Shown in pieces: positions 35,434-45,328 of a stretch of 64,000 nucleotides of DNA; positions within the stretch are counted from its first letter, which is position 1, and every line of letters starts with the position of its first letter. A model generated the notes under the pieces. The model was not told the origin of the DNA, did not search any database, and saw only the letters and a list, made by a program, of their open reading frames with translations. Made by a program: the position numbers and the translations under genes. The DNA lies in assembly GCF_000271845.1 (NCBI RefSeq), contig NZ_JH719392.1, forward strand, positions 1 to 64,000. The letters run 5' to 3'. Source of the stretch: Rhizobium leguminosarum bv. trifolii WSM2297. Its GTDB lineage: Bacteria; Pseudomonadota; Alphaproteobacteria; Rhizobiales; Rhizobiaceae.

Positions 35434-37329
35434 TTAATCGGCATCTTTCGGAATGCCTTCCGGGCGCATCTGCCTTTTCAGTGCGGCGATCCGGAAAATG
35501 GCGTTCGGCGCGCCATATCCACGATAGCCGCGCCGCTCGACGATCTCGAAAAAGAAACCCTCTCCATAGGTGCCGCTGTAGAGCTGGAAGTACTCGCCAT
35601 GCTCGTCGCGGTCATAGAGGATGTTCTCCGCTTTCACCCGGTCGGTCATTGCAGGATCGAGGCCGAAGCGGGCTTCGACGTCATCGTAATAGTTCGGCGA
35701 AATATGCAAGGATCTGAAACCGCAGGCGCGGAGCTTTTCGGCGGTTGCAAATATGTCATCGGTTGAAAATGCCAGGTGCTGGATCCCGGACCCGAACTTC
35801 TCGGCAATGAAATGCCCCGCCAGGGTGCGGCGGTTTTCGGCGCCGTTCATGGTAATGCGCAGCGCGCCTGACTGGTTCTCGACGACCTGGCTGCGCACCA
35901 CTCCGGCCGGATCGATGATGTCGACCATCGGGGTCTTATGGGTCTCGAAAATCGAGGTATAGAACAGCAGCCAAGTGAGCATTTCATCATAGCCGACCGT
36001 CTGGGCGACGTGATCGACGCGCAAAAGACCGGCCGACGCCGTGTTGGTATCATCAGTGACCGGCCGGAAGTCGATTTCGGAAAAACGCCCCAGGGCGCTC
36101 TTGTCGTCGATGAGATAGACGAGCCCGCCGCCAACGCCCCGAATGGCCGGCAGCTCGAGTTCACCCTCGGCGACCGGCTGGGTGAAGGGTTCGGCATCGA
36201 GAGCAAGCGCGCGTGCATAGGCCTTTGGCGCATCGTCGACGATAAGCGCGATGGCATAGGCAAACGTGCCGTGAACGGCATAGGCTGCATTGGCAAATCC
36301 TGCCTGGTCGACGTTAACGAGGATCCGGATCTCGCCCTGCTCGAACAGAGAGACTTTCTTCGTGCGGTGGACGGCGGTCTGTTTGAATCCGAGCGTGCGC
36401 AGCAAGGCCACCAGTTCGACTTCATCCTGTTCGTCCGTGGCAAACTCGACAAAGCCGACACCTTGAACGGCAGCCCTTTGCGGCATCGCCGCCCCGGTCA
36501 TGCTGGCGGCGCCCAGATGGCGGCGCACTTGGTCGCCCAGATAGATCAGCGAGCGGTGGCCATCGGCGGCGATACTCCGCGACAGGCCGCCTCGAAACTG
36601 ATCGTTGAAAATCTCCAGGGAGAAATAGCCGTCATAACCTGTGGCAGCGACGGCTTCTGTGAAGGCCGTGACCGGAAGGTCGCCTTCGCCGGGCATATTT
36701 CGGAAGTGGCGGCTCCAATAGAGCAGGTCCATGTCGATCAGCGGCGCATCGGCAAGCTGGACGATGAAGATCTTCTCTTTGGGAATCGAGCGGATCGAAT
36801 TGACGTCGATCTTGCGTGACAAGGTGTGGAAACTATCGAGGATGAGACCGACATTCGGATGATCGGCGCGCCGCACGATTTCCCAGGCGTCGCGGTGGTC
36901 ACTAATATGGCGACCCCAGGCGAGCGCCTCGTAGCCGACCCTCAGTCCACGCTGGGCGGCACGCTCGCCGAGTTCCCGGAAATCCTCAGCTGCCCGGTCG
37001 ATGCCGCCCAAGGCCGCCGGCGAGACGTTCGAGCATACCAGCACCAGGTCCGTTCCAAGCTGCTGCATGACGTCGAACTTCCGTTCGGCGCGATCGAAGG
37101 TGCGGCTGCGCAGCGGTTCCGGCATGCCCTCGAAATCCCGGAACGGCTGAAACAGCGTGATAACAAGGCCATGGTCGCGGACGATTTTTCCGACATCGGC
37201 CGGGCTTCCGTCGAAGGCCAGGAAATCATTTTCGAAAATCTCGACGCCGTCGAACCCCGCCCGGGCGATCGACTCGAGCTTTTCCGGCAGTTCGCCGCTG
37301 ATCGTCACAGTCGCAATCGAGGTCTTCAT
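35434..37329 (-). CDS. quiC: 3-dehydroshikimate dehydratase fused to HPPD-like domain (QuiC type)
   Basis: This 631-residue two-domain protein has an N-terminal xylose-isomerase-like TIM barrel (to about residue 275: 'ARAGFDGVEIFENDFLAF', 'VGLILDSFHTLSR', 'IFIVQLADAP', 'GYFSLEIFNDQFRGG'), the dehydratase that makes protocatechuate from 3-dehydroshikimate. The C-terminal 340 residues resemble 4-hydroxyphenylpyruvate dioxygenase, with VOC-type metal residues in 'RVDHVAQTV', 'GIQHLAFSTDDIF' and 'FFFEIVERRGY'. This fusion is the QuiC1 form described in pseudomonads. The product feeds the pca genes at 43-47 kb. Confidence 0.88.
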   Translation of the reverse strand: MKTSIATVTISGELPEKLESIARAGFDGVEIFENDFLAFDGSPADVGKIVRDHGLVITLFQPFRDFEGMPEPLRSRTFDRAERKFDVMQQLGTDLVLVCSNVSPAALGGIDRAAEDFRELGERAAQRGLRVGYEALAWGRHISDHRDAWEIVRRADHPNVGLILDSFHTLSRKIDVNSIRSIPKEKIFIVQLADAPLIDMDLLYWSRHFRNMPGEGDLPVTAFTEAVAATGYDGYFSLEIFNDQFRGGLSRSIAADGHRSLIYLGDQVRRHLGAASMTGAAMPQRAAVQGVGFVEFATDEQDEVELVALLRTLGFKQTAVHRTKKVSLFEQGEIRILVNVDQAGFANAAYAVHGTFAYAIALIVDDAPKAYARALALDAEPFTQPVAEGELELPAIRGVGGGLVYLIDDKSALGRFSEIDFRPVTDDTNTASAGLLRVDHVAQTVGYDEMLTWLLFYTSIFETHKTPMVDIIDPAGVVRSQVVENQSGALRITMNGAENRRTLAGHFIAEKFGSGIQHLAFSTDDIFATAEKLRACGFRSLHISPNYYDDVEARFGLDPAMTDRVKAENILYDRDEHGEYFQLYSGTYGEGFFFEIVERRGYRGYGAPNAIFRIAALKRQMRPEGIPKDAD

Positions 37330-37426
37330 ATCAAAACCCTTTCGGCATCCACAGCCAGCCGCGAAAAATCGCTCTCACCTATTATTGCAAATCTCTTGAG
37401 GAATTCAAATAGCTCGATGTATCATA

Positions 37427-37440
37427 AATTCTCATATGAT
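37427..37440. promoter_or_regulatory. GntR-type operator motif in the quiC/importer promoter
   Basis: Reading the minus strand, ATCATATGAGAATT matches the motif at 33940 over 12 bases without mismatch. It lies 98 bp upstream of quiC and 111 bp upstream of the importer's binding-protein gene, which are divergent. The rest of 37330-37550 holds both promoters. Confidence 0.55.
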
Positions 37441-37550
37441 TTTGAAAAACTCTGTTGATTTAGCCGTCTGTCTCTGGCAATCATTTCTCCAACAGTCAAA
37501 AGGTGAGGTGGCTGTCCGGTCGAAAGGCCGCCAAAAGAGGAGGAAACATA

Positions 37551-38381
37551 ATGTTCAAATCTATGCTGACGCGCCGAAACGCGATGCTCGGTGCTGCGGC
37601 CCTGGTGGCTGCCGTCACCTTCGCACAACCGGCCGCCGCCATCACGCCTGACGAAATCAAGGCTCGCGGTAAGATCATCGTCGGAATCCAGGGTGACAAC
37701 CCGCCTTGGGGCTTTGTGACCAGCGGCGGCAAACAGGACGGCCTCGACGCCGACATCGCGACACTGTTTGCCAAGGAACTGGGTGTTACCGTCGAGTTCG
37801 TGCCGCTTGAAGTCAACAACCGCATTCCGGCACTGACGGCCGGCCGCGTCGACGTTCTGTTTGCAACCATGGCCATGCTGCCGGATCGCGCCAAGGCCGT
37901 GCAGTTCAGCAAGCCCTATGTTGCCAATGCCATCGTTCTGATCGGTCCCAAATCGGCGGAGATCAAGACCAACGCCGATATGGCCAAGTTCACGGTCGGC
38001 GTCGCCAAGGGCGCTGCACAGGACACACAGGTGACCAAGAATGCGCCTGAGGGCACGACGATCCGCCGCTATGATGGAGACGCTGCGAGCGTTCAGGCCC
38101 TGGTTTCCGGCCAGGTCGATACGCTGGGCGGCAACATCTTCTATATGGACCGGGTGAACAAGGCGCGCCCGGGCGAATTCGAAAACAAGCTTGAATTCCA
38201 GAAGCTCTACAACGGCGCTTGCACGCGTCTCGGAGAGAAGGAAATCAATGCGGCGATCAACACCTTCATCGACAAGATCAAGGCAAACGGCGATCTCAAG
38301 GCCGTCTATGACAAATGGATGAAGGTCCCGGTGCCGCAATTCCCGGAAACGCTGGAAGGTATCCCGTTCGCAGCGAAGTGA
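37551..38381 (+). CDS. Family 3 solute-binding protein, candidate hydroaromatic-acid binder
   Basis: This 276-residue periplasmic protein has a signal peptide ('RRNAMLGAAALVAAVTFAQP', cleavage after about residue 30) followed by 'GKIIVGIQGDNPPWGFVT', 'GLDADIATLFAKELGVTVEF' and 'RVDVLFATMAMLPDRAKAVQ'. These are the standard family 3 (polar amino acid) signatures. The ATG at 37551 follows AGAGGAGGAAAC. It heads an operon with aroQ, two permeases and an ATPase. From the neighbours the ligand is more likely quinate, shikimate or dehydroshikimate than an amino acid (inference). Confidence 0.88.
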   Translation: MFKSMLTRRNAMLGAAALVAAVTFAQPAAAITPDEIKARGKIIVGIQGDNPPWGFVTSGGKQDGLDADIATLFAKELGVTVEFVPLEVNNRIPALTAGRVDVLFATMAMLPDRAKAVQFSKPYVANAIVLIGPKSAEIKTNADMAKFTVGVAKGAAQDTQVTKNAPEGTTIRRYDGDAASVQALVSGQVDTLGGNIFYMDRVNKARPGEFENKLEFQKLYNGACTRLGEKEINAAINTFIDKIKANGDLKAVYDKWMKVPVPQFPETLEGIPFAAK

Positions 38382-38404
38382 GCGAACGGTAGAGGATGGC
38401 TGCC

Positions 38405-38640
38405 CTTACCCTAACCCTCTCCCCGCTCGCGGGGAGAGGGAACTTGCCCTGCGAAGAGTTGGTGGGGACGGAGAGGTTGGCGCATATCACCTTCTCCCCG
38501 CGAGCGGGGGTCCGAAGGAGGGGTCGAGACCACAGGTTCGACCCGACCGGGTGGCGGCAGCCGGATGAAGGGCAGGCGGCGATCTCCAGACGAACCTTAT
38601 CCATGAAGGCGGGCATGCCGATGCCCGCATCCAATCGACC
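38405..38640. repeat. RIME-like palindromic intergenic repeat (copy 2)
   Basis: A perfect hairpin CCTCTCCCCGC-TC-GCGGGGAGAGG (38416-38439) is followed by a second CTCCCCGCGAGCGGGG hairpin, then a block that in inverted orientation reads like 44.5 kb: TCATCCGGCTGCCGCCACC ... GGTCTCGACCC. It sits between the binding-protein gene and aroQ and could act as a partial terminator or RNA-stability element within the operon. Confidence 0.75.
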
Positions 38641-38666
38641 TAACCCGAGGCCCTGAGGTGCGCGAC

Positions 38667-39116
38667 ATGACCAGAACCATCTTTGTGCTCAACGGACCGA
38701 ACCTGAACCTGCTCGGTGAGCGCGAGCCCGCCATTTACGGCTCGACGACCTTGGCCGACATCAAGGACAAGTGCCTGGCAAAGGCGGAAAGCCTCGGCTT
38801 TGCCATCGATTTCCGCCAGACCAATTTCGAAGGCGAGCTGGTGGAAAGCGTGCATCAGGCACGCAAAGAGGCCTGCGGCATCATCATCAATCCGGCCGGC
38901 TATACCTTCACCTCGATCGCGCTGCTCGATGCGCTGAAGATGTTCGATCCGCCGAAAATCGAGCTGCATATTTCCAACGTCCATGCCCGCGAGGAGATCT
39001 ATCACAAATCCCTCGTCTCGCGCGTCGCCACCGCCATCATGATCGGCTTCGGCGCCCGCGGTTATGAGCTCGCCATAGAAGCCATGGCCGGCATGGTGGG
39101 GGCTTCGAAGGCATGA
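38667..39116 (+). CDS. aroQ: Type II 3-dehydroquinate dehydratase
   Basis: This 149-residue enzyme interconverts 3-dehydroquinate and 3-dehydroshikimate. It has 'FVLNGPNLNLLGEREPAIYG' (the catalytic Tyr loop), 'RQTNFEGELVESVHQARKEA', 'INPAGYTFTSIALLDAL' and the catalytic His in 'ELHISNVHAREEI'. It is the usual length for the family. GAGG lies eight bases before the ATG at 38667. It overlaps the permease gene by four bases (ATGA) within a transporter operon, which points to a catabolic rather than biosynthetic role. Confidence 0.93.
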   Translation: MTRTIFVLNGPNLNLLGEREPAIYGSTTLADIKDKCLAKAESLGFAIDFRQTNFEGELVESVHQARKEACGIIINPAGYTFTSIALLDALKMFDPPKIELHISNVHAREEIYHKSLVSRVATAIMIGFGARGYELAIEAMAGMVGASKA

Positions 39117-39781
39117 ATTACAAGTTGGATTTCACCCCCGTTATCGATGGCCTGCCGAGCCTCTTGCTCGGCTGCCTCGGGACATTCCTGCTTGCCATTT
39201 GTGGAATGCTGCTGGCGATCATCATCGGAATTGGCGGCGTTGCCCTGCGCGACTCCGCCGTCAAGCCGGCGCGCTGGCTGGTCATAGCCTTCGTCGAATT
39301 GATCCGCAACACGCCGTTCCTGGTCCAGATCTTCTTCATCTACTTCGCGCTTCCGCTCACCGGCATCCGGCTGGATCCAACGCCGACGGCGATCATCGCG
39401 CTCGGCATCAACGGCGGCGCCTATGCGATCGAGATCATTCGCGGCGGCGTCCAGTCGATCCCCAAGGGGCAGATGGAAGCCGGACTGGCCCTAGGCCTGC
39501 ATAAAGCGCAGGTCTTCCGACTGATCATTCTCAAGCCGGCATTGCGGGCAATCTATCCGTCTTTGACCAGCCAGTTCGTGCTGCTGACGCTGACCACCAG
39601 CATTGCATCGGCGATCTCCGCCTATGAGCTGACCTCGGTTTCCCAGCGCATCGAATCGGAGAGCTTCCGCAGCTTCGAGGTCTACTTCACCGTCACGCTT
39701 TTCTATTTCGTGATTTCCTGGGTGATGATGCGCCTGTTTGCGCTATTTTCGGCCCGCTACTTCAAATATCCCATCAAGTAG
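39113..39781 (+). CDS. Polar-amino-acid-type ABC importer permease 1
   Basis: This 222-residue inner-membrane protein has four or five hydrophobic helices and the HisQ/M-type motifs 'ELIRNTPFLVQIFFIYFALP', 'ALGINGGAYAIEIIRGGVQS' and 'EAGLALGLHKAQVFRLIILK' (EAA loop). It is translated from an overlap with aroQ and is followed after 10 bp by the second permease. Confidence 0.9.
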   Translation: MNYKLDFTPVIDGLPSLLLGCLGTFLLAICGMLLAIIIGIGGVALRDSAVKPARWLVIAFVELIRNTPFLVQIFFIYFALPLTGIRLDPTPTAIIALGINGGAYAIEIIRGGVQSIPKGQMEAGLALGLHKAQVFRLIILKPALRAIYPSLTSQFVLLTLTTSIASAISAYELTSVSQRIESESFRSFEVYFTVTLFYFVISWVMMRLFALFSARYFKYPIK

Positions 39782-39791
39782 GAGGAATTTT

Positions 39792-40433
39792 ATGGGTCAC
39801 GACGAGTTCGTCTTCCTCCTGATCGGTCTGAAATGGACCGTGGTGCTGTCCGCCGTCGGCTTCGTCTGCGGCTGCATTGCCGGGCTCGGCGTTGCTCTCG
39901 CCCGTGTCTCGGGCAACCCGCTCTTGGAACGCGTCACCGCCGGCTACATCGCCGTCTTCCAGGGAACGCCGCTGCTGATGCAGCTTTTCGTAGTCTATTA
40001 CGGACTGGCTCTGATCGGGCTGATGCTCGATGCCTGGGTGGCCGTCGCCATCGGGCTGACGCTGCATGCCAGCGCCTATCTTGGCGAGATCTGGCGCGGA
40101 TCGATCGAAGCGGTGCCGCGCGGCCAGACGGAAGCGGCAAAGGCGCTCAGCCTCCGATACGTCTCCCGCATGAGGGATGTCATCCTGCCCCAGGCGCTGC
40201 GTATCTCGCTGCCTGCCACGATCGGCTTCCTGGTACAGCTGATCAAGGGCACCTCTCTTGCCTCAATCGTCGGCTTCACCGAGCTGACGCGGGCCGGCAA
40301 CATCATCTCCAACCAGATCTTCCAGCCGCTGACGGTCTTCGGCATCGTCGGCATCCTGTACTTCCTGATGTGCTGCCCGCTGACAATTCTCGGCGCGCGC
40401 CTCGAGCGAAAGTTCGCCGTCTCCGCGCGCTGA
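39792..40433 (+). CDS. Polar-amino-acid-type ABC importer permease 2
   Basis: This 213-residue inner-membrane protein has the same HisQ/M plan: '[20 protein letters not shown]', '[20 protein letters not shown]' and '[20 protein letters not shown]'. The start at 39792 follows a strong AGGAGG. It pairs with permease 1; two different permeases make the channel in this family. Confidence 0.9.
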   Translation: MGHDEFVFLLIGLKWTVVLSAVGFVCGCIAGLGVALARVSGNPLLERVTAGYIAVFQGTPLLMQLFVVYYGLALIGLMLDAWVAVAIGLTLHASAYLGEIWRGSIEAVPRGQTEAAKALSLRYVSRMRDVILPQALRISLPATIGFLVQLIKGTSLASIVGFTELTRAGNIISNQIFQPLTVFGIVGILYFLMCCPLTILGARLERKFAVSAR

Positions 40434-40489
40434 AACCGCATCCCCTTGTTATTCGATGCGGCCGTGCCCGCCTCTCCTGGAGTTCTCCG

Positions 40490-41254
<765 letters not shown>

Positions 41255-41293
41255 GGACAAGGCCGATCCGTCGTCAAAATCCGGGAGCCGATC

Positions 41294-42361
41294 ATGAAAC
41301 CGCTAGAGATTGCTGTCATGGGAGCCGGCCTGATCGGCAGACGCCATGCCGAACGCGTGATGTCCGAGCCCGGAACCGTTCTTTCCGCCGTTATCGATCC
41401 TTCCGCCGCCGGTCGTGATTTTGCCCAGGGGGCCGGCATCCGCTGGTACGCGAACTTCCAGGACATAAGTATCGAAGACAGACCTGACGGCGTCATCGTG
41501 GCGACGCCGAACCAGCTTCACGTCGAGAACGGAATGGAGCTTGTCGCAGCCGGCATTCCCGTTCTCTTGGAGAAACCGATCGCCGACGACGTCGATGCTG
41601 CAGCAAGGCTCGTTGCCGCCGGCGAGAGGGCAGGGGTACCGATCCTCGTCGGCCATCACCGGCGCCACAATCCGATGATCCAGGCGGCCAAACAGATCGT
41701 CGACGGCGGGAGGCTTGGCCAGATCGTCACCGTCCACGGCACGTTCTGGGTCGCCAAACCCGACGATTATTTCGACATCGCCTGGCGGCGTGAAGCGGGC
41801 GCCGGCCCGACCTTCGTCAACCTGATCCACGATATCGACCTCTTCCGCTTTCTCTTCGGTGACGTCGATGCCGTGCAGGCAATGGAATCGCACGCCGTGC
41901 GGCACCACGCTGTCGAGGATAGCGCCGTCGTCTCGTTGCGGTTCGCAAGCGGTGTTCTCGCCACGCTCAACGGCAGCGATGCCGTCGCCGCGCCCTGGAG
42001 CTGGGAGGCTACCACCGGTGAAAATCCGGCTTTTCCCCGTTATGATCAGTTCTGCTACCAGATCGGCGGCACGAAGGGATCGCTCGGAATTCCCGACCTG
42101 ACGCTTTGGACGAGCACGTCGAAGCCCAATTGGCTTGAGCCGCTTGCCGAGGAGCGGGTGCCTTACGCTGCAGCCGATCCACTTTGTGTTCAGCTCAGGC
42201 ATTTTTGCGATGTCGTTCGTGGCGATGCATCGCCTCTCGTCAGCGGCCGGGAGGGGCTCGCGACCCTCAGGGTCGTCGAAGCGATCAAGAGGTCGGCGCG
42301 CTCGGGGCAGATGATCCGCCTTTCTGACGTCAGCGCCTTTCCCGATCCCCAGAAAGTCTAG
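41294..42361 (+). CDS. Gfo/Idh/MocA-family dehydrogenase
   Basis: This 355-residue NAD(P)-dependent oxidoreductase has the N-terminal Rossmann loop '[20 protein letters not shown]', the catalytic-Lys motif '[10 protein letters not shown]' and the second-domain '[19 protein letters not shown]' with the active-site Asp/His. Family members oxidise inositols and sugars. Next to the aroE-like gene (4-bp gap) and in the quinate cluster, a quinate or shikimate dehydrogenase role is a reasonable inference but unproven. Confidence 0.85.
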   Translation: MKPLEIAVMGAGLIGRRHAERVMSEPGTVLSAVIDPSAAGRDFAQGAGIRWYANFQDISIEDRPDGVIVATPNQLHVENGMELVAAGIPVLLEKPIADDVDAAARLVAAGERAGVPILVGHHRRHNPMIQAAKQIVDGGRLGQIVTVHGTFWVAKPDDYFDIAWRREAGAGPTFVNLIHDIDLFRFLFGDVDAVQAMESHAVRHHAVEDSAVVSLRFASGVLATLNGSDAVAAPWSWEATTGENPAFPRYDQFCYQIGGTKGSLGIPDLTLWTSTSKPNWLEPLAEERVPYAAADPLCVQLRHFCDVVRGDASPLVSGREGLATLRVVEAIKRSARSGQMIRLSDVSAFPDPQKV

Positions 42362-42365
42362 CCCT

Positions 42366-43196
42366 ATGATCACCGGGACGACCAAACTGATCGCGCATCT
42401 CGGTTATCCCACCGAGTCCTTCAAGGCGCCTCTGATCTACAATCCCTATTTCGAAAAGACCGGGATTGACGCGGTCGTCGTGCCGATGGGCTGCAGGCCG
42501 GAGGACTATCCGGCGTTCTTCAAGCTTGTCTTCCGGCTCTCCAATATCCACGGCGCGCTGATTACCATGCCGCACAAGATTTCGACGATGGCACTGCTCG
42601 ACGAAACATCGACCAATGCCAAAGTCGCGGGCTCGTGCAATGCGGTGCGTCTCGGTTCGGACGGCAGGCTGATCGGCGACATGTTCGACGGCGAGGGCTT
42701 CGTCCGCGGCGTTTTGCGCAAGGGCAAAAAAGTCGAGGGCGCACATGCGCTCGTCGTCGGCGCCGGCGGCGTCGGCTCGGCGATCGCCGCGTCGCTGGCA
42801 AAGGCCGGTGTGGCCCATCTGGCAATCTTCGACGCCAATGCGACGACTGCGACCGCGCTGCTCGACCGGTTGCAGACATATTATCCGCAGCTGCAGCTCA
42901 CGATCGGCTCTCTCGATCCGGCAGGATTCGACATCGTCGTCAATGCGACCCCTCTTGGAATGCGACGGGGCGATCCTCTGCCCATCGATGTCGAGCGCAT
43001 CTCGCCATCGACCTTCGTCGGCGAAGTTGTGATGAGCAAGGAGATCACCCCCTTTCTCGAGGCAGCTCGGGCTCGGGGCTGCGCCTTTCAAGTCGGCACG
43101 GATATGCTGTTTGAACAAATCCCGGCCTATCTCGAATTCTTCGAATTCCCGACAACGACGGCCGACAATTTGCGGGCGATAGCCAAGCTCGGTTGA
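42366..43196 (+). CDS. Shikimate/quinate dehydrogenase-like protein (AroE family)
   Basis: This 276-residue protein has the AroE two-domain plan. The catalytic Lys is in 'ALITMPHKIS', the Asn in 'AGSCNAVR', and the NAD(P) loop is 'ALVVGAGGVGSAIAASLAKA'. Where biosynthetic AroE has GxNTDGxGF the sequence is GDMFDGEGF, so the Asp and Gly remain but Asn-Thr are changed. This fits a catabolic enzyme with altered substrate. It is the last gene of the importer operon. Confidence 0.82.
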   Translation: MITGTTKLIAHLGYPTESFKAPLIYNPYFEKTGIDAVVVPMGCRPEDYPAFFKLVFRLSNIHGALITMPHKISTMALLDETSTNAKVAGSCNAVRLGSDGRLIGDMFDGEGFVRGVLRKGKKVEGAHALVVGAGGVGSAIAASLAKAGVAHLAIFDANATTATALLDRLQTYYPQLQLTIGSLDPAGFDIVVNATPLGMRRGDPLPIDVERISPSTFVGEVVMSKEITPFLEAARARGCAFQVGTDMLFEQIPAYLEFFEFPTTTADNLRAIAKLG

Positions 43197-43259
43197 TCAC
43201 TGAACCGGAATTGTTCAAGATCGCGCGAATATCGATGCCGCGGCGCGCTCGCGGAGGCA

Positions 43260-43442
43260 ATGATGAAGACAAAGCGGAAGTTCAAAAGCGATGTTTTCGA
43301 AGCGATCCACAATTCGGTCGAAGCCATGCATCTTGCCGGCACAGCCGACAAAGAAACGATGCACTCCTTCGATGAAACTTGCCTCGTTTCGCCTCACGTA
43401 AAGCCGCAAGGGGCGGATCTGAAAGATCGCGATGCGCTTTAG
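43260..43442 (+). pseudogene. Truncated Xre-type antitoxin/regulator
   Basis: The 60 codons read 'KTKRKFKSDVFEAIHNSVEA' and 'KETMHSFDETCL', the conserved N-terminus of a roughly 100-residue family of Xre-type antitoxin regulators. The helix-turn-helix half is missing. The frame ends in the 3' end of the convergent pcaB gene (4-bp overlap). It has a GGAGG before its start but is probably non-functional. No toxin partner is seen. Confidence 0.55.
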
Positions 43443-44485
43443 GCCGTTCCAAGCCGCTTGATATTCCCCACCAGTTCACCCGCCCACCGCAGCGAGGTGG
43501 CAGTTGCAATCGTCATCTGCGGCAACAAGAGCCATTCGAGCGTCCAGGCGGCACCGGAGCGTTCCTGTTCATGGACGAGGGATTGGTGGATGCCCGAGAG
43601 CGCCGTGGCGTTGAAGCGGGCAAGCGAGACCAGGACTTCGGCTGCAACCGGGTTCTGCTTATGGGCCATGGCCGACGAGGTGCCACCGCCTGCGATTTCG
43701 ATCTCAGGGCCTGCCTGAGCGAGCAGGGCGATATCCTGGCCGAACTTGCCGAGGCTTCCCGAAATCAAAGAGAACAGGCCGGTGATATCGGCGATCGGCA
43801 GACGCTGGCTTTGCCATTGCGGTGCATCCGTCAGGCCGAGTTCCTGGGCGAGCGAGGCGCGGATTACGGAACCTTGCGCCCTGAGTTTATCGAGCGTACC
43901 GGCGGCTCCACCGAACTGGATGGGAAAATTTTGCTCGGTCAGGCGGTCGCGATAGGTGATCAGCGGTGCACGCCAGGCGACGAGACGGTCGGAGACAGTG
44001 ATCGAGACCGCAGCCTGCATGCGGGTGTACCCCATCAGCCGGTTGCCGCTGAACTGGCGTTCGAGTCCATCGAGCCCTGCGACAATGGCGGAAAGCCGCC
44101 CGGCAAACAGGAAGGTGATCGCCTTCAGCCGGATCATCAGGCTGGTGTCGATCACATCCTGGCTGGTGGCGCCGAGATGCAGGCTCTTGGCCGCTTCCTC
44201 GCCGACAGCGGTGCGCAGCTGCTTGATGAGCCCGGGAACGACGACGCCATCCCTTGCAGTTGCCGATCGCAGACTGGGGAGATCAGGAGAAAAGCTGGTA
44301 CAGGCTGCGGCGATCGCCCTTGCCGCTTCAGTGGGGATGAGGCCATGGGCGGCTTCGGCCTTTGCCAGCGCGGCCTCGAAGGAAAGCATGGCGCGAAGAT
44401 CGGCCTCAACGGAAAAATAGGGCGCGATTTCATCGTCGCCGAGCAGGCCGGAGAGGAAGGGATGGTCGAAGGGCGATGTGGTCAT
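43439..44485 (-). CDS. pcaB: 3-carboxy-cis,cis-muconate cycloisomerase
   Basis: This 348-residue enzyme of the fumarase/argininosuccinase superfamily carries out the second step of protocatechuate breakdown. The signature 'GGGTSSAMAHKQNPVAAEVL' is the family's flexible catalytic loop; 'GVVVPGLIKQLRTAVGEEAA' and 'SLHLGATSQDVIDTSLMIRL' are the other conserved regions. The start at 44485 is chosen because upstream codons run into a repeat. It is shorter than some PcaB proteins (about 450) but typical of rhizobia. A 229-bp repeat separates it from pcaG. Confidence 0.92.
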   Translation of the reverse strand: MTTSPFDHPFLSGLLGDDEIAPYFSVEADLRAMLSFEAALAKAEAAHGLIPTEAARAIAAACTSFSPDLPSLRSATARDGVVVPGLIKQLRTAVGEEAAKSLHLGATSQDVIDTSLMIRLKAITFLFAGRLSAIVAGLDGLERQFSGNRLMGYTRMQAAVSITVSDRLVAWRAPLITYRDRLTEQNFPIQFGGAAGTLDKLRAQGSVIRASLAQELGLTDAPQWQSQRLPIADITGLFSLISGSLGKFGQDIALLAQAGPEIEIAGGGTSSAMAHKQNPVAAEVLVSLARFNATALSGIHQSLVHEQERSGAAWTLEWLLLPQMTIATATSLRWAGELVGNIKRLGTA

Positions 44486-44509
44486 GGGGTGCTCGTTTAT
44501 GATGGTGGC

Positions 44510-44700
44510 CCCCTCATCCGGCTGCCGCCACCCCGGGGTCGAGCCATCGGTCTCGACCCGTCCTTCGGACCCCAAGGGGAGAAGGGATTTGGGGCAACGC
44601 CGGCGCTGTATGAGCTGGCGATCTCGTATGGCACTATTCCCCTCTCCCCTCGGGGAGAGGGCAGGGTGCGGGGGCTACTTGCGCGGGACTTCCCGAACAA
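44510..44700. repeat. RIME-like palindromic intergenic repeat (copy 3)
   Basis: The block TCATCCGGCTGCCGCCACC, GGTCTCGACCCGTCCTTCGG and CCTCTCCCCTCGGGGAGAGGG recurs here in the opposite orientation to copy 2. It lies inside the pca operon between pcaG and pcaB and would fold into a stable hairpin in the mRNA. Confidence 0.75.
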
Positions 44701-44714
44701 GCAGCCGGCACCCC

Positions 44715-45326
44715 TCAAATATCCAAAAATACCGTTTCGTCAGCACCCTGCAAACGAATGTCGAAATGGCAGGTCGCGCCGTCGCGGCTGGCGATCATCG
44801 TTGCGACGCGCTCGCGATGTTCGATGCGCAGAAGCAGCGGGTCGCTGGCGTTGGCCTCCGTCTCCTCGGGGAAATACATGCGCGTATGCAGGCCGATATT
44901 GATGCCGCGGGCGACGATCCAGACGGTGATGTGCGGGGCCTGTCTGCGGCCGTCCTTGAAGGGAACACGGCCGGGCTTGATGGTCTCGAAGCTGTAGACA
45001 CCGTCCTCGGCGCGGGTCGGGCAGCGGCCCCAGCCGGTGAAATTCGGGTCGGCGGTGCCACGCATTTCCGAGGGGCTGTTGTAGAGGCCGGCGCTGTCCG
45101 CCTGCCAGATCTCGACAACGGCATCGCGCACCAGGGCGCCGGCGCCGTCGAAGATGCGGCCGGTGACGGTAATGCGTTCGCCGAGGGTCTTCTCGTTCAC
45201 CATCTCGGTGCCGAGATCGCTGTCGTAGACGCCTGTGATGTCGCAGAAATTCGGCGTCAGGCCGATATGGACATAGGGGCCCGCCGTCTGCGACGGGGTT
45301 TCCTTGAGATAGCCGAGTTGCTGCAT
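44715..45326 (-). CDS. pcaG: Protocatechuate 3,4-dioxygenase, alpha subunit
   Basis: This 203-residue subunit has the intradiol dioxygenase fold: 'LKETPSQTAGPYVHIGLTPN', 'DAVVEIWQADSAGLYN', 'APHITVWIVARGINIGLHTR'. The alpha subunit lacks the full set of iron ligands but lines the active site. It starts 2 bp after pcaH. The enzyme opens protocatechuate to 3-carboxy-cis,cis-muconate. Confidence 0.94.
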   Translation of the reverse strand: MQQLGYLKETPSQTAGPYVHIGLTPNFCDITGVYDSDLGTEMVNEKTLGERITVTGRIFDGAGALVRDAVVEIWQADSAGLYNSPSEMRGTADPNFTGWGRCPTRAEDGVYSFETIKPGRVPFKDGRRQAPHITVWIVARGINIGLHTRMYFPEETEANASDPLLLRIEHRERVATMIASRDGATCHFDIRLQGADETVFLDI

Positions 45327-45328
45327 GG

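Noticed and set aside
43379..44902. 507-codon plus-strand frame across pcaB and the repeat
   Set aside because: It crosses a gene boundary and an intergenic repeat and is antisense to pcaB.
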